Notes under the pieces: model-generated
Told to the model about the DNA's origin: nothing
Databases searched by the model: none
Seen by the model: the letters and a program-made list of their open reading frames with translations, nothing else
Shown here: positions 14,724 through 24,668 of the stretch, in pieces
Numbering within the stretch: the stretch's first letter is position 1
How the letters are laid out: every line of letters begins with the position of its first letter
Origin: Calothrix sp. NIES-4105
GTDB lineage: Bacteria; Cyanobacteriota; Cyanobacteriia; Cyanobacteriales; Nostocaceae
Length of the DNA: 64,000 nucleotides
Direction: 5' to 3'
NCBI RefSeq assembly: GCF_002368415.1
Contig: NZ_AP018290.1
Coordinates: 7,493,717-7,557,716 of the forward strand
Position numbers and translations under genes: made by a program

Positions 14724-15692
14724 TCAGCAAACTTGTATTTTTTCTTTCGTTTTAGCTTTATTTAGTAAAAGAGTAGATAAATACGTTGGGAAAAACAAGA
14801 TTATGGCAATTTTGGCGCTAAGTTTAAATATAAAACGTAATCTCTGATTTTTTTGAGGTTCATTTATAATATAATTCCAAAGGAAACGCGATGCCACTAA
14901 GGCTTTGTGACGGTTATAAGGTTTTTGCAAAGCTTTGCAAGTCAAGTATTTATAAAGGTTTGCTAGACTTGCACTTAAATTTATTTTATTTACTGGCGAT
15001 TTTAGCTGGTAAGCTTTTTCAAGTACTTGCAGGCAAGCTTTTTCTTGTCTGGCAAGATTTGAAGATTGTGATTTAGGACTGATTCGATATAATATTTGTA
15101 CTTTTGGCACAGCTACAAAATTATACTTAGCTGCTAATCTTAACCACATTTCCCAATCTTGACCTGCGTTTAAAGATTCATCAAACCCGCCTAATTCAAT
15201 TAAAGCTTCTTTACGAATTAATGGATTGGAACCATTTTCTAAAAAATTAGTTAGTAATAATTCCTCGTAAACATTTCCATTTACGGCAATATGTGTACCA
15301 GAAACCACAAATTGATCATTTTCATCTATATAATCAGTCCAGCTATAACTGACTGTAGCTTCAGGATTATCTTGCAAAGCTTTGATCTGACTTTGTAGCT
15401 TATCGTTAGTCCATATATCATCGGCATCTATAAAACTAACAAATTCTCCTACAGCATAGGAAAGTCCACGATTACGGCTAACGTTTGCACCTGCATTTGA
15501 ATAAGTAAATAATTTTATACGAGAGTCGTGAATATTTGAAATAATATCTAAGGTTGAGTCATTTGAGCCATCATTAATTATGATTAATTCAAAATTATGA
15601 AAAGATTGGTTTAAAATTGATTCAACTGTTATTTTTATAGTTTTTTCACTATTGTATGTAGGTATGATAACAGAAATAATTGGTACATTCAT
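14724..15692 (-). CDS. hpsF: Family 2 glycosyltransferase (probable HpsF)
   Basis: A 322-residue GT2 enzyme: ISVIIPTYNSEKTIKITVES, LIIINDGSNDSTLDII, NVSRNRGLSYAVGEFVSFID with the DADD metal-binding motif near 92, and FDESLNAGQDWEMWLRLA with YNFVAVPKVQILYR in the acceptor region. It belongs to the general WcaA/GT2 type, not the HpsE branch of its neighbours. It lies between two HpsE-like genes with 35-45 base gaps, so co-transcription is likely. A fragment of a similar gene lies at 27182-27358. The symbol is from gene order. Confidence 0.82.
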   Translation of the reverse strand: MNVPIISVIIPTYNSEKTIKITVESILNQSFHNFELIIINDGSNDSTLDIISNIHDSRIKLFTYSNAGANVSRNRGLSYAVGEFVSFIDADDIWTNDKLQSQIKALQDNPEATVSYSWTDYIDENDQFVVSGTHIAVNGNVYEELLLTNFLENGSNPLIRKEALIELGGFDESLNAGQDWEMWLRLAAKYNFVAVPKVQILYRISPKSQSSNLARQEKACLQVLEKAYQLKSPVNKINLSASLANLYKYLTCKALQKPYNRHKALVASRFLWNYIINEPQKNQRLRFIFKLSAKIAIILFFPTYLSTLLLNKAKTKEKIQVC

Positions 15693-15736
15693 AATATTTT
15701 ACAAATAATTGCAGATGACTTGAAAAACTATAAATT

Positions 15737-16711
15737 CTAATCTATGTTTTTGTAATAACGTTTTAATGTATATAGAGGGCTTAACATACTACCTAAGTAA
15801 AACTCCATCTCAAAAATCAAGATTACATTATTTTTTAGCTGATTTTTATATTTAATGAAATGTTGTAATAATCTACGAAAATTACCTAGAAAGGTTCTTA
15901 CCATAATAAGTGGGTGCTGCAATTTGTTTGCATTGATTAAACGAAGTTGGCAGATACATAAACCACAACCACGAGCTAAAGATTTTAAATAATCCAATTC
16001 AAAGCGCCATTTTGGTATTTGATGATATGTATGCATGGCAGGGTTATACCAAATTTGCCAACCTGCATTGTGAATGTAAAGCAACGGCTCATAGTCGTCA
16101 CCCTGTACTAGTAATCCTGGTAATTTCCCAGTTAATTTAGGTTGAGATGGAACGTGGTCGCACCATACTTGTTTACGAATAACTAGTGCTGCGGCAGGAG
16201 GCAATTTTAAATTATCGGCATCAAACAAAAGGGGTTTATCTCCATGTTCTCTAATTGCAAGAAAAGCTTGAATTCTTTCAAATTCTTCAGGTGGTTTAAC
16301 CTCGTAATTTCCATGAATTTGACTGCTCCAGGCGCCTGCTTGTGGATAATCATCTGCAAATTTATAAGCTTGTACAAGCCAATCTGGTGCTGGTAAGTTA
16401 TCATCATCTAAGAAAGCTACTAACTTTCCTTTTGCTTCATTAACAGCAGTTAGTCTTGCAAATGCTGCTCCCTGCTTTAGTTCAAGAATATATTTCAAAG
16501 AAAACTTGTGATACCACTTTTCCTGATAATTTTTGATTAATTCGTGTGTATTATCATTGCTATTATTATCGACAATAATTATTTCCCAATTAATATCCTC
16601 AACTCCAGTTTGTTTCAAAAGCCTTTCTATAAGCTCAGGTAAGCGGCTTGCACCGTTATAAGTAGGAATCGCAACAGTAATGTCAAGCGTAGAATCAAGG
16701 TTGGTATGCAT
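15737..16711 (-). CDS. hpsE: Hormogonium polysaccharide glycosyltransferase HpsE
   Basis: A 324-residue GT2 enzyme of the HpsE family: TVAIPTYNGASRLPELIERL, IVDNNSNDNTHELI, KQGAAFARLTAV, FLDDDNLPAPDW, AWSSQIHGNYEV, PPAAALVIRKQVW and YHQIPKWRFELDYL. It transfers a sugar in hormogonium polysaccharide synthesis at the cytoplasmic face of the membrane. It follows hpsD and precedes hpsF and hpsG on the same strand. The identity with 13719-14687 is clear but not recent. Confidence 0.9.
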   Translation of the reverse strand: MHTNLDSTLDITVAIPTYNGASRLPELIERLLKQTGVEDINWEIIIVDNNSNDNTHELIKNYQEKWYHKFSLKYILELKQGAAFARLTAVNEAKGKLVAFLDDDNLPAPDWLVQAYKFADDYPQAGAWSSQIHGNYEVKPPEEFERIQAFLAIREHGDKPLLFDADNLKLPPAAALVIRKQVWCDHVPSQPKLTGKLPGLLVQGDDYEPLLYIHNAGWQIWYNPAMHTYHQIPKWRFELDYLKSLARGCGLCICQLRLINANKLQHPLIMVRTFLGNFRRLLQHFIKYKNQLKNNVILIFEMEFYLGSMLSPLYTLKRYYKNID

Positions 16712-16907
16712 AGTTTAGTATATTAGTTAACAATATAAACAATATTATTAAATCATAGGTTTGAAAATAGTAGCTTTGCTACAAGTATTAGTAATATTGA
16801 CATTAAAATAAAACTGTACCTGATATTTTAAGTTTGCTCTCTAAGTACAGTTTATGCTTCAGTATTTTCATTGAATATTTATAACTTCATTGATACATTT
16901 CGATTTT

Positions 16908-17600
16908 TTATGGTTGTATTGTTTCTTGGCACCTTCCATCTTTATCTGTTCGTAGCCCTCCAAGTAAACTATCGACAATCACACACCTTTTAACGTCGCT
17001 AGCTTCTGCATTATTACTAGCTTTAGGTACTGCTAATGCGACAATTAGAGGTGTATCAGTATTATTACCGTTTGTTTTTTTTGCCAAAACGCCCATGTAA
17101 TCAAAGGAAATCTCTAATGGAGCCGCCGCAGTACTTTGAGTCGCGAAAGACACTTGGTCTTGCTTTGTATTCCTTGCAGAAAGATTTGTTCCAAGAACTA
17201 CTTGTTCAGGTTTTACACCTATTTCACTACCAAGGTTACGCCATACTGGAGCCGAACCACTACGATGGACAGCTATTTTTGCGACACCACTATCAGTTGT
17301 GAAACTAACGCTGTAACTAAGCTTTGTTTTTTTGGCTTCTCTTTGTGCTTCTTGTATAGCTGCTAAAACAACATCATTAGCTTTATTTACACGCTGTCTA
17401 TTAGTAAAGGCAAGCCAACCAGGAGCTGCGATTGCTGAAAGTACTCCAATAATAACCACAACAACCAGCATTTCTATAAGAGTAAAACCTTCATGATGTT
17501 GCTTCTGTTCACATGAAATGGAACATGTCTTTTTACATAAATGTTTAATTCCCCTATTATTATTGATAGATTGCAGTAACATTAAACTTAGTTTACTCAT
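16908..17600 (-). CDS. hpsD: Hps pseudopilin HpsD (GspH-like)
   Basis: A 230-residue type IV pilin-like protein. A long leader of about 37 residues ends HHEG, followed by FTLIEMLVVVVIIGVLSAIAAPGWLAF, with the prepilin peptidase site G/F and Glu at +5. The GspH-type globular domain ends with Cys pairs (KRCVIV and GRCQ). It follows hpsC by 38 bases. Together the Hps pseudopilins are thought to form a type II/IV-like assembly used for polysaccharide export during gliding. The start at 17600 gives a long leader; a later Met is not available near the cleavage site. Confidence 0.87.
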   Translation of the reverse strand: MSKLSLMLLQSINNNRGIKHLCKKTCSISCEQKQHHEGFTLIEMLVVVVIIGVLSAIAAPGWLAFTNRQRVNKANDVVLAAIQEAQREAKKTKLSYSVSFTTDSGVAKIAVHRSGSAPVWRNLGSEIGVKPEQVVLGTNLSARNTKQDQVSFATQSTAAAPLEISFDYMGVLAKKTNGNNTDTPLIVALAVPKASNNAEASDVKRCVIVDSLLGGLRTDKDGRCQETIQP

Positions 17601-17638
17601 GATACCTCGCTGTTAATTAATATTAATTTTATTGGCAT

Positions 17639-18658
17639 TTACCGAGTAAATAAGTAACTGCGTCCTTCTACACGGGTGCTAACAGTTGGAAAATAAGTTT
17701 TATTATTCTCACTGTAATTCACATTATTATTTTGTACACGAGCAAGCGCATTACCTCTTAAAAATACTTGTGCAGTAGTATTAAGTGTTTTTTTAGTTTC
17801 AATGCAAGCATAAAAACCAGTCATACTAGTTGGCGCCACAGTTGACCACGTAGTATCAGTTGTATTCGCTGGACATGTTGCAGGAGGTGCATTGGTGGTG
17901 GTTTGGTCTATAAAGTCAACTAAAACATCAGCTCTTTGATCGTATGCTGTTGAAGTTGCCATCCATCGATTCATCTTTTCTCGTAAATTGCTACCTGCTA
18001 TGGTTAAGTCAAAGCGTTTAAATCCTGGGTTGGGACATCTACCACTAATATACTTCTCGTTAGGATAGTCGGTACAGGTGACACCACCAACACTCTGTAC
18101 ACCATCACTAACTTCAAACCTAGCGATTCTAGCAGCTTTAGACCAGGGTGAAATATCATCTTTTATCAGATAGTAAGCAACTAAGGAATAGACAAAAGTA
18201 TCATCTACTCTATCCGTAGCAGTACTGTTTGGAACTGTTATTGCATCTTCTAATAACTTTCGCTTCCAGAAAACAAGAATTGGTTCACATTTATTCGCAT
18301 CACTACAATTAGCAGCAGCTGCCTTTCTTGGCGGTATTTGGTTTTTAATTCCAGAAAGGCTAGGGCTGGTATTAGAGTCTCTGGTTAATCCATCAGCATC
18401 ATAAATGTATATTGCCTGTTCCAAATCGCGAGATATATAGTCTATTGCTGTTTGAATTTCTTGTTCAGAAGTTGCTTTTGCTTGTTCCCTTCGATCAGTA
18501 TCCAAAACGTTAATCATAAATCCCAGCAGCGGGGTAATTATAAGAGCAGCCATAATCATGGCTACTAGCAATTCAATAAGAGTAAAACCTTTATTTTGCT
18601 GAACCTTTCGAGAGTTCCTTAATTGGCTGCTGAGAAGATACTTGAGTACACTTACCAT
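17639..18658 (-). CDS. hpsC: Hps pseudopilin HpsC
   Basis: A 339-residue pseudopilin with the prepilin leader QQNKG/FTLIELLVAMIMAALI and a large extracytoplasmic domain of the PilW/GspJ kind; DLEQAIYIYDADG follows the helix. Several Cys residues (CSDANKC, CTDY, CPNPG, CPANT, CIETK) suggest disulfides. It is placed between hpsB and hpsD, as in the hps locus of Nostoc. The role as minor pilin in hormogonium polysaccharide secretion is known from genetics of the locus; details here are inferred. Confidence 0.88.
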   Translation of the reverse strand: MVSVLKYLLSSQLRNSRKVQQNKGFTLIELLVAMIMAALIITPLLGFMINVLDTDRREQAKATSEQEIQTAIDYISRDLEQAIYIYDADGLTRDSNTSPSLSGIKNQIPPRKAAAANCSDANKCEPILVFWKRKLLEDAITVPNSTATDRVDDTFVYSLVAYYLIKDDISPWSKAARIARFEVSDGVQSVGGVTCTDYPNEKYISGRCPNPGFKRFDLTIAGSNLREKMNRWMATSTAYDQRADVLVDFIDQTTTNAPPATCPANTTDTTWSTVAPTSMTGFYACIETKKTLNTTAQVFLRGNALARVQNNNVNYSENNKTYFPTVSTRVEGRSYLFTR

Positions 18659-18694
18659 ACTGCGCTCTTCCCTCTAATTGTACAAACAAAATTT

Positions 18695-19411
18695 TTAACT
18701 ATTACAATTCTTATTTTCTGCTCTTCCAAGGCGCCTACACAAAGCTTCAAACGTAGTGTTTTTAGTGGCTATATCAGTAGTCATTTCTACAAGTGGCGCT
18801 TTTTTTTGACCTAATCCGCCAGTGAAGGTTTGTTGTTTTATATTTTGAGTACCAGTACTAGCAAGTAATGCTCCAGAACCGTCGAAGGCATCTTTGCGAT
18901 ACACTCTAATTGCAAGACGATAACCTTCATTTGGAGTACTACTATTAACTTTGATTTGTGCTGCTTGAATAAAGAATTGATTATTTGCTGCATCACAATC
19001 AGTGTCTGTAGGCAATTTCAGCTTGCCATCACTATGGTAACAATATAAACTACTCTTACCAGTTGGATTAACTGGAGCGGGCATGTTTGTAGTGTTAACC
19101 AAATAATCAGCTTGTTTGTCAGCAACCGAGACTTTTCGAGGGTCAGCTCCAGTGGATGCTGATAAACTGATTGGTGTAATGCTATCAAGAGATATTGTTT
19201 GAGATTGAACAGCATCAATAAAAGTTTTAGCTGCTTGAGTTGCTAGTTCAATTCGCCTCGCTTGAACTCGAGTCGCTGTTGCCAACACAAGTACAGGTGC
19301 GATAGCTGCTAGCAAAATAGCAGCAACAATAATTGCCATTAAAGACTCAATGATAGTGAAGCCAGATTCACCAGAAGATGGCGTTGCTTGCAAGTATTTG
19401 CGTTTTACCAT
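18695..19411 (-). CDS. hpsB: Hps pseudopilin HpsB
   Basis: A pseudopilin of about 238 residues (from the ATG at 19411; the longer frame to 19432 begins with TTG). Leader SSGESG/FTIIESLMAIIVAAIL has the G/F cleavage site and Glu at +5, then a helix and a PilV-like globular domain ending LGRAENKNC. The gene starts just after hpsA on the same strand, with a gap of about 28 bases. Translational coupling to hpsA is likely. Confidence 0.88.
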   Translation of the reverse strand: MVKRKYLQATPSSGESGFTIIESLMAIIVAAILLAAIAPVLVLATATRVQARRIELATQAAKTFIDAVQSQTISLDSITPISLSASTGADPRKVSVADKQADYLVNTTNMPAPVNPTGKSSLYCYHSDGKLKLPTDTDCDAANNQFFIQAAQIKVNSSTPNEGYRLAIRVYRKDAFDGSGALLASTGTQNIKQQTFTGGLGQKKAPLVEMTTDIATKNTTFEALCRRLGRAENKNCNS

Positions 19412-19439
19412 TATTATTAACCTGCTTTTCAATATTCAA

Positions 19440-22400
19440 CTAAGGTGTACAGTTTTGCGGACGTTGGCTTGCATCAACAGCAGGCTCACTATTCGCAGCT
19501 TGTTCCGCACATAATAGTGTTTTTACCCAAAGGTCATCTCGACCGACTTCCCGCAAGAACTCGTCTGGTAAGTCATCGGGTATTTTGACTAATTTTTGGG
19601 CAAACAAGTCTGGCGCCTGGGAAAGTAGTCCTACATCATAACCCCACTGTCTTCCCGGAGCTATGTAGAAGGGAGCTCTACCTTGGTTACCTGCTATTTG
19701 ATATCGATCCGCCAATAATGCTCGAAATGGCCCACTTGCGTAAGCACTCCGCTTAATTTGAATTAACGAACCGCTAATTCTTGCCTTAATAGCGTCACCC
19801 ACACCGCCAGTTGGGTTCCAATTTTCTAAAAAGCGTACAAAGTTGTGCAAACCACCGTTGTCTTCTGTTGGACGAGCTGGGGTATCTCCACCAGCAGCAG
19901 CTACATTAAACGTGGTTTCGACTGCTGGTTGTAACCAGTTGGCAGTTGAATTATTTGGAGGACCCACTATATCCGTACTGTAACTGCTGGGATCACCAAA
20001 AGGAGCATTAAATTGTAAAACAGGTACTAATATTGGGTTATTCCTTGTGCCTGCTGTCAAAGTATTAGCAAGTAATAAACGATCAGTCCTTTCACCTGCA
20101 CCTGTACCAGCAGGGTCAAATGAACTAGTATTATCATTTGTTGGATTATTAGAGTCTTTGGTTGTTCTGAACCATAGAGCATTGGTCGCTAATCGAGGAA
20201 AACCAGTACCATCATAGGGATATTCTCGTATCTTGCCATCCCCATCAATCCCTAAAGGAACCGGTAGTAGGTTGCTTCCAGTTCCAGTAAGAACTAATTG
20301 ACCCGCATCTGCGACTGGTGTACTAAGTCGTTTAAAAGCAACTCTACGAGGAAAATTTCGATATATAGCCGCAGCTGGACTAGCTGTAGTACCGGATTCT
20401 AAAGTTGACACATTTACAGTGCCATCAGTCTGTATTTCCCATGATTTCTTTCGGCTGGAGGTATTAGAGATGTTCGTTGGGTGAAGTTTCACATACCAAT
20501 CATCATCTCCACATGCTGAAATTGGTAATTTTGGACAAACTTCCATCAAGTATTCGTTAAACTGATTGGTGGCTCCAGCCCGTCGTTGCACTGGTGTCAC
20601 AAAGTTATTGACATACGAACTACCTTGGAAGGTTTGCGATTGAATGGTTAAGCTAGGCTCTAAATCTTTGGGATACCCATCACTACCATACCATTCAAAG
20701 TTTGTTACGTAGGAATTATAGAGAAAACCGTTTTGTCTGAAAGTATTAATCGATGTTTGGTTTCCTAAATTATTGTTGAGGTCGTAGTCTCCTTCGTTAC
20801 GGAATCCTTCTCTAAAATTGCTAGAAAGCAAAGTTATTGCATCTGACAGTACACTAGCAGGGCGCCATTCATCACCAGTTGTACAATTAGGCAACCTAGG
20901 GTCATCCTTACGACATGCAAATTGAGGATTAAGGTTATTTGCTGCGCGACTATAGAAGTTACCCCAATCATCTTGAAGTGCTGTTGTAAACTCTTGTTGA
21001 GTATGACGATTAAAATTACCTTTGATGTAAACTGGCAAGTTTGAAGCAAGAATAAACCCTTTTTCTACGTCTCTGTAGTTTGAATCACGCCAAATTTTAT
21101 CGCCGTTAATAAGCATGATGGCGTTTGGACGACGAGTTGGGTCAAGTTTGAAATCTACAGGGCTTTCTCGCTTCTGTGCTTCATCTTTCTGAACATTTGT
21201 ACCTGTCGTTGGTCTAGCTGCACTCAAATCCAGAAGCGCATCATCACGAGTCGCATAGATAATGCCACTATTAGGAACTAAATACTCTTGTCCATTTGTT
21301 GCGTCGCCTATTGTTTTACGACGCAGCAAGTCTACATCTAAAACTGTTGCACGAATTTCAAGTGGTTGTCTTTGATCTATTGATAAATCGTAGTTTGCTA
21401 TGTTTGGTACGTTTGCTCCTTCATTCACGTTTGTAAATGTCTCTAATACATCAGCGGTTGCTGAATTGTCTGCATGAATAGCTTTGATTTGCCTTGCATC
21501 CAGAAAAGCTCTTTCCATTATTGCGCCGTGAGGAATCGCATTTTCGGTAACGCTTATACTACCATCTAGAATTTGTAAGGAGCAAATAGCTGCGTCAATA
21601 GCAGATTTATCTGCAAGAGTTCGACTATCGGCGGCAGTGGCAAGTGCATTTTTAAGGGGTTCATTTACCCAGCGACCATTCGGATATTTCAGTTGAGCTT
21701 GATAGTCAAGGACTGCTTGATAATTGCTAATACTCCTTGTTGGAGGCCCGTAAACAACACCATTGTTAGAATTACCAGGATTTGTGTCTGCGGTAATGTT
21801 AGTTAATCCTGTGAGATTTCGATTTGCACTAGCTCCTAAATTAGTATCCCTTAAGCTAACGTCTGGAAGATCTGTTCTATTTCTAACTGTAGTGCTGTTG
21901 GTTGGGTCATAATAGCTACTTACACATGCAATTGGTGTAGGATTTGTTGCGACGTAGCCTTCCTTTTTATAGTGATAAACAGCTGTTGCTCGCATCCGCA
22001 AGTAGGGCGTATTGTCTTCTATTGCTGTTCTTACTGCTGGATCTGTTTCGGTTGCGGGAGCAAATTGAACATAAGAATATTTAGTACCTACGCTAGTCGC
22101 ATTGACTGCTGTCGCTGACGGAACAGGCATCATATCAGACCAGATTTTATTTGTTACACCTTGTGCTGCTGTAAACTGCGCGCTAGTACTACTTAATGTT
22201 AAAGAACTAGGCAAATAAATTCCGGCGCCTGTGACTACTCGTAAACCACCAAAAGAGTCTTGAGGGTTAGCTGGTACTTTAGCGGCTGCTAATTCCCAGT
22301 CTTTATCTCGCTCGATAGCTCCTAAATCAGCTAATTGTTCAATTCGTGTGCGACGTGTACGAGTTCCATCACCACTATGCCATTTAAAACCGTTTATATT

Positions 22401-24137
22401 TTGGGTATCTTGCGGAGCAGTACTTACAAATTTATTTTTGTTGCTATCCCACCAAACTTCAGGCAGATTGTTACCAACCAAAGCTCTGTCACCCAGATTC
22501 TGCTCTTTACCTTCTAACTCTATTTGCAACTTTGTTGGTTCAGTTGCTGGTGGAAACAGTTTATCTGTACCATCTAGCCTTAACTCTAGCTTTGTGTAAT
22601 TAGTACCAACGGTTTTTCCATCAGTGGGGTTAGTAGGAAAAACCCAAGCATCTATTGGACGCAGTGAATCGCCACTTCCTTCTAATGGGCTAGTCGTTGC
22701 ATATGATCCTAATGCGTCAGCATTAAAGCCAACTTCTGCATAAGGTACACGACGAGTACGCCTTCTAAAATAACGCTCTAACTGTTGCTGTCGAATTTGC
22801 TGTTCATCTTCTGTTGTTAAAGTGACACCTGAAAGCTTATTTCTTTCGTTTGTTATACCAATTGTTACTTCCTGTGGGTCAGTAGTAGTAGCATTAGCCA
22901 TTTGGGCATTGACTAGGCGAGTAATACGTTGTACATAAGCAAGGCTATTGTAAGCTATGTCTCTAGGTGCTGCACTAACTGACTTATTGTCTTTAATATT
23001 GTATGTGCCTGATGTTTCTGGATCAATTCCCTTGCCTTTAAACAAATGCACTACAGTCGGGCCCAAATCACCATCATCGGTAAAACCACCACCACCTAAG
23101 TTGCCACCAACAATTATTTTACTGTTGTCATCTTCGTAGAAGCAGGAATTTTTACTACTGACTTGGTATAAGGTAACAGGAACACTATTTACCCCACCAG
23201 TAATAAAGTTACTGTTAGTAATTATTCGTCCATTCAAGTTGATAGCAGTACCAGGCGCCAATGCAATATCGTCTTCGTAGACAACAGCATTATTAACTAG
23301 AGGAAGTTGTACACGGTCTTGTTGGTACTCAATTGCAGAAAACCCTTTATTACCTTTATGTGGTTCGTAATTCCCGGTTACAGTACTATCAGTAATTGGA
23401 ACAGTTGCAGTGTAAACATAAAAGCTCTTTTTCAACTTACCGCCTTGATTAAACCAGCCAGTACTGCCAACCAAGCTAGCACTTGTACCAATGAGATCTT
23501 TACAACTCTGACTGACATTACCACCAATCATGGGTGGTGTTCGCGCTTCTAAAGGACTTCGACCACGAGTATATTGACCATTTTGAACCGGAGGATTTTT
23601 AAAGTAAATTCCATACAAAGTATAGCTGTCAAATTTACCATTGTTATCAGTATCAACAGGATACCTCCATGCTGATCTAATTTGATCACCGTTATAAGAA
23701 ACTTTTAATGAAATTTCATCACCAAAGGTATATTGATTTATTTTTTCAGTACCTGTTAAAGCACTCTCCAAAGCTGTATCTGTTGGTGTTGCGCGCGGTA
23801 GTTCAGAATCTTGAAATAATTTATTTAGTTTGGCTCTAGCTCTGTCTATAGCAGGAGTTGCTGCCTGTATAACTGCTTCGTTTACTCTGACATTACTTGC
23901 AGTTTTTGAGCGTTCAAACGATCGAAACACAATCGCTACACTAAGTAGCACAACTACTATCGAAACCATTGCTACTGTAGGCAATACAAAACCCGCGTTT
24001 GCTGACCTACGTTTTCTTTTTGCAAGAATAAAAGTACGTAACAGCAGCAATAACAGCTTTTTCAGTTTGGCAATAGAAGCACAAATAATTTTATAAAATT
24101 TTCGGATAGTCTTGGCCGACTTGCGATTTCGAGACAT
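19440..24137 (-). CDS. hpsA: Hormogonium polysaccharide biosynthesis protein HpsA
   Basis: A very large (1565 residue) protein, first gene of the hps locus. The N-terminus is strongly basic, then has a pilin-like hydrophobic helix (SANAGFVLPTVAMVSIVVVLLSVAIVF, residues about 47-70; PilX-like with no Glu at +5) and AAIDRARAKLNKLF. The rest is a Thr/Asn/Asp-rich extracellular region with many beta motifs. HpsA is abundant in hormogonia and needed for motility-associated polysaccharide in Nostoc punctiforme; its molecular function is not settled. No frame interruption is visible over 4.7 kb. About 530 bases upstream hold its promoter. Confidence 0.92.
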   Translation of the reverse strand: MSRNRKSAKTIRKFYKIICASIAKLKKLLLLLLRTFILAKRKRRSANAGFVLPTVAMVSIVVVLLSVAIVFRSFERSKTASNVRVNEAVIQAATPAIDRARAKLNKLFQDSELPRATPTDTALESALTGTEKINQYTFGDEISLKVSYNGDQIRSAWRYPVDTDNNGKFDSYTLYGIYFKNPPVQNGQYTRGRSPLEARTPPMIGGNVSQSCKDLIGTSASLVGSTGWFNQGGKLKKSFYVYTATVPITDSTVTGNYEPHKGNKGFSAIEYQQDRVQLPLVNNAVVYEDDIALAPGTAINLNGRIITNSNFITGGVNSVPVTLYQVSSKNSCFYEDDNSKIIVGGNLGGGGFTDDGDLGPTVVHLFKGKGIDPETSGTYNIKDNKSVSAAPRDIAYNSLAYVQRITRLVNAQMANATTTDPQEVTIGITNERNKLSGVTLTTEDEQQIRQQQLERYFRRRTRRVPYAEVGFNADALGSYATTSPLEGSGDSLRPIDAWVFPTNPTDGKTVGTNYTKLELRLDGTDKLFPPATEPTKLQIELEGKEQNLGDRALVGNNLPEVWWDSNKNKFVSTAPQDTQNINGFKWHSGDGTRTRRTRIEQLADLGAIERDKDWELAAAKVPANPQDSFGGLRVVTGAGIYLPSSLTLSSTSAQFTAAQGVTNKIWSDMMPVPSATAVNATSVGTKYSYVQFAPATETDPAVRTAIEDNTPYLRMRATAVYHYKKEGYVATNPTPIACVSSYYDPTNSTTVRNRTDLPDVSLRDTNLGASANRNLTGLTNITADTNPGNSNNGVVYGPPTRSISNYQAVLDYQAQLKYPNGRWVNEPLKNALATAADSRTLADKSAIDAAICSLQILDGSISVTENAIPHGAIMERAFLDARQIKAIHADNSATADVLETFTNVNEGANVPNIANYDLSIDQRQPLEIRATVLDVDLLRRKTIGDATNGQEYLVPNSGIIYATRDDALLDLSAARPTTGTNVQKDEAQKRESPVDFKLDPTRRPNAIMLINGDKIWRDSNYRDVEKGFILASNLPVYIKGNFNRHTQQEFTTALQDDWGNFYSRAANNLNPQFACRKDDPRLPNCTTGDEWRPASVLSDAITLLSSNFREGFRNEGDYDLNNNLGNQTSINTFRQNGFLYNSYVTNFEWYGSDGYPKDLEPSLTIQSQTFQGSSYVNNFVTPVQRRAGATNQFNEYLMEVCPKLPISACGDDDWYVKLHPTNISNTSSRKKSWEIQTDGTVNVSTLESGTTASPAAAIYRNFPRRVAFKRLSTPVADAGQLVLTGTGSNLLPVPLGIDGDGKIREYPYDGTGFPRLATNALWFRTTKDSNNPTNDNTSSFDPAGTGAGERTDRLLLANTLTAGTRNNPILVPVLQFNAPFGDPSSYSTDIVGPPNNSTANWLQPAVETTFNVAAAGGDTPARPTEDNGGLHNFVRFLENWNPTGGVGDAIKARISGSLIQIKRSAYASGPFRALLADRYQIAGNQGRAPFYIAPGRQWGYDVGLLSQAPDLFAQKLVKIPDDLPDEFLREVGRDDLWVKTLLCAEQAANSEPAVDASQRPQNCTP

Positions 24138-24668
24138 AGCCCCTTTCCTGTTCAGTAGATGAATGCAATTTTCTCAAAAAAGTTTTTGTAGTAATGCAGT
24201 AACGTTTGCTAAACAATTAAACAGACTAATCAATACTTGCTAATTAAAACAAGACTTATGACACTGCTATTTATTTCATGGAATCAAATAAAAACAGAAC
24301 GTCAAACTTTTGTAGTATTTTAGTGTTTATGAAAAATCTTCCGCATAATGAAGATTTTATTCAGTATTAATAAATTTATAGTCTAGAGAGAATAATAACG
24401 CCATAACTTCACATAAACTTTGTAAAAAATAAATATTGTGCAAGGCTACTTTATGAAGAAGCTGCTATGAGAATAGACTTATATTACCCACTTAGAAGCA
24501 AAAACATATCATTTGGTAAAGAAAATCATTCTAGACAACAGGGAAGTTTAGTAATTATGATTATCATTGTTTGCTTTCGATTAACCGAAGTTCAGGCAGG
24601 TGCGATATCCTACATTGCATATCTCTAGGCGCCACAGCAATAATTATAAAAATAAGCTCTTGCCTCTG
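24138..24668. promoter_or_regulatory. Promoter region of the hps locus
   Basis: This A/T-rich 531-base region separates hpsA from the GT4 gene (both minus strand). I saw no clear hormogonium sigma-factor box. A 53-codon plus-strand frame at 24466-24627 begins MRIDLYYPLRSKN and has a short hydrophobic patch but no recognisable homology; I do not count it as a gene. One GGCGCC lies near 24629. Confidence 0.4.

Noticed and set aside
24466-24627. 53-codon plus-strand frame upstream of hpsA
   Set aside because: It has a weak hydrophobic patch but no homology, no clear ribosome-binding site and an unusual position between two minus-strand genes.
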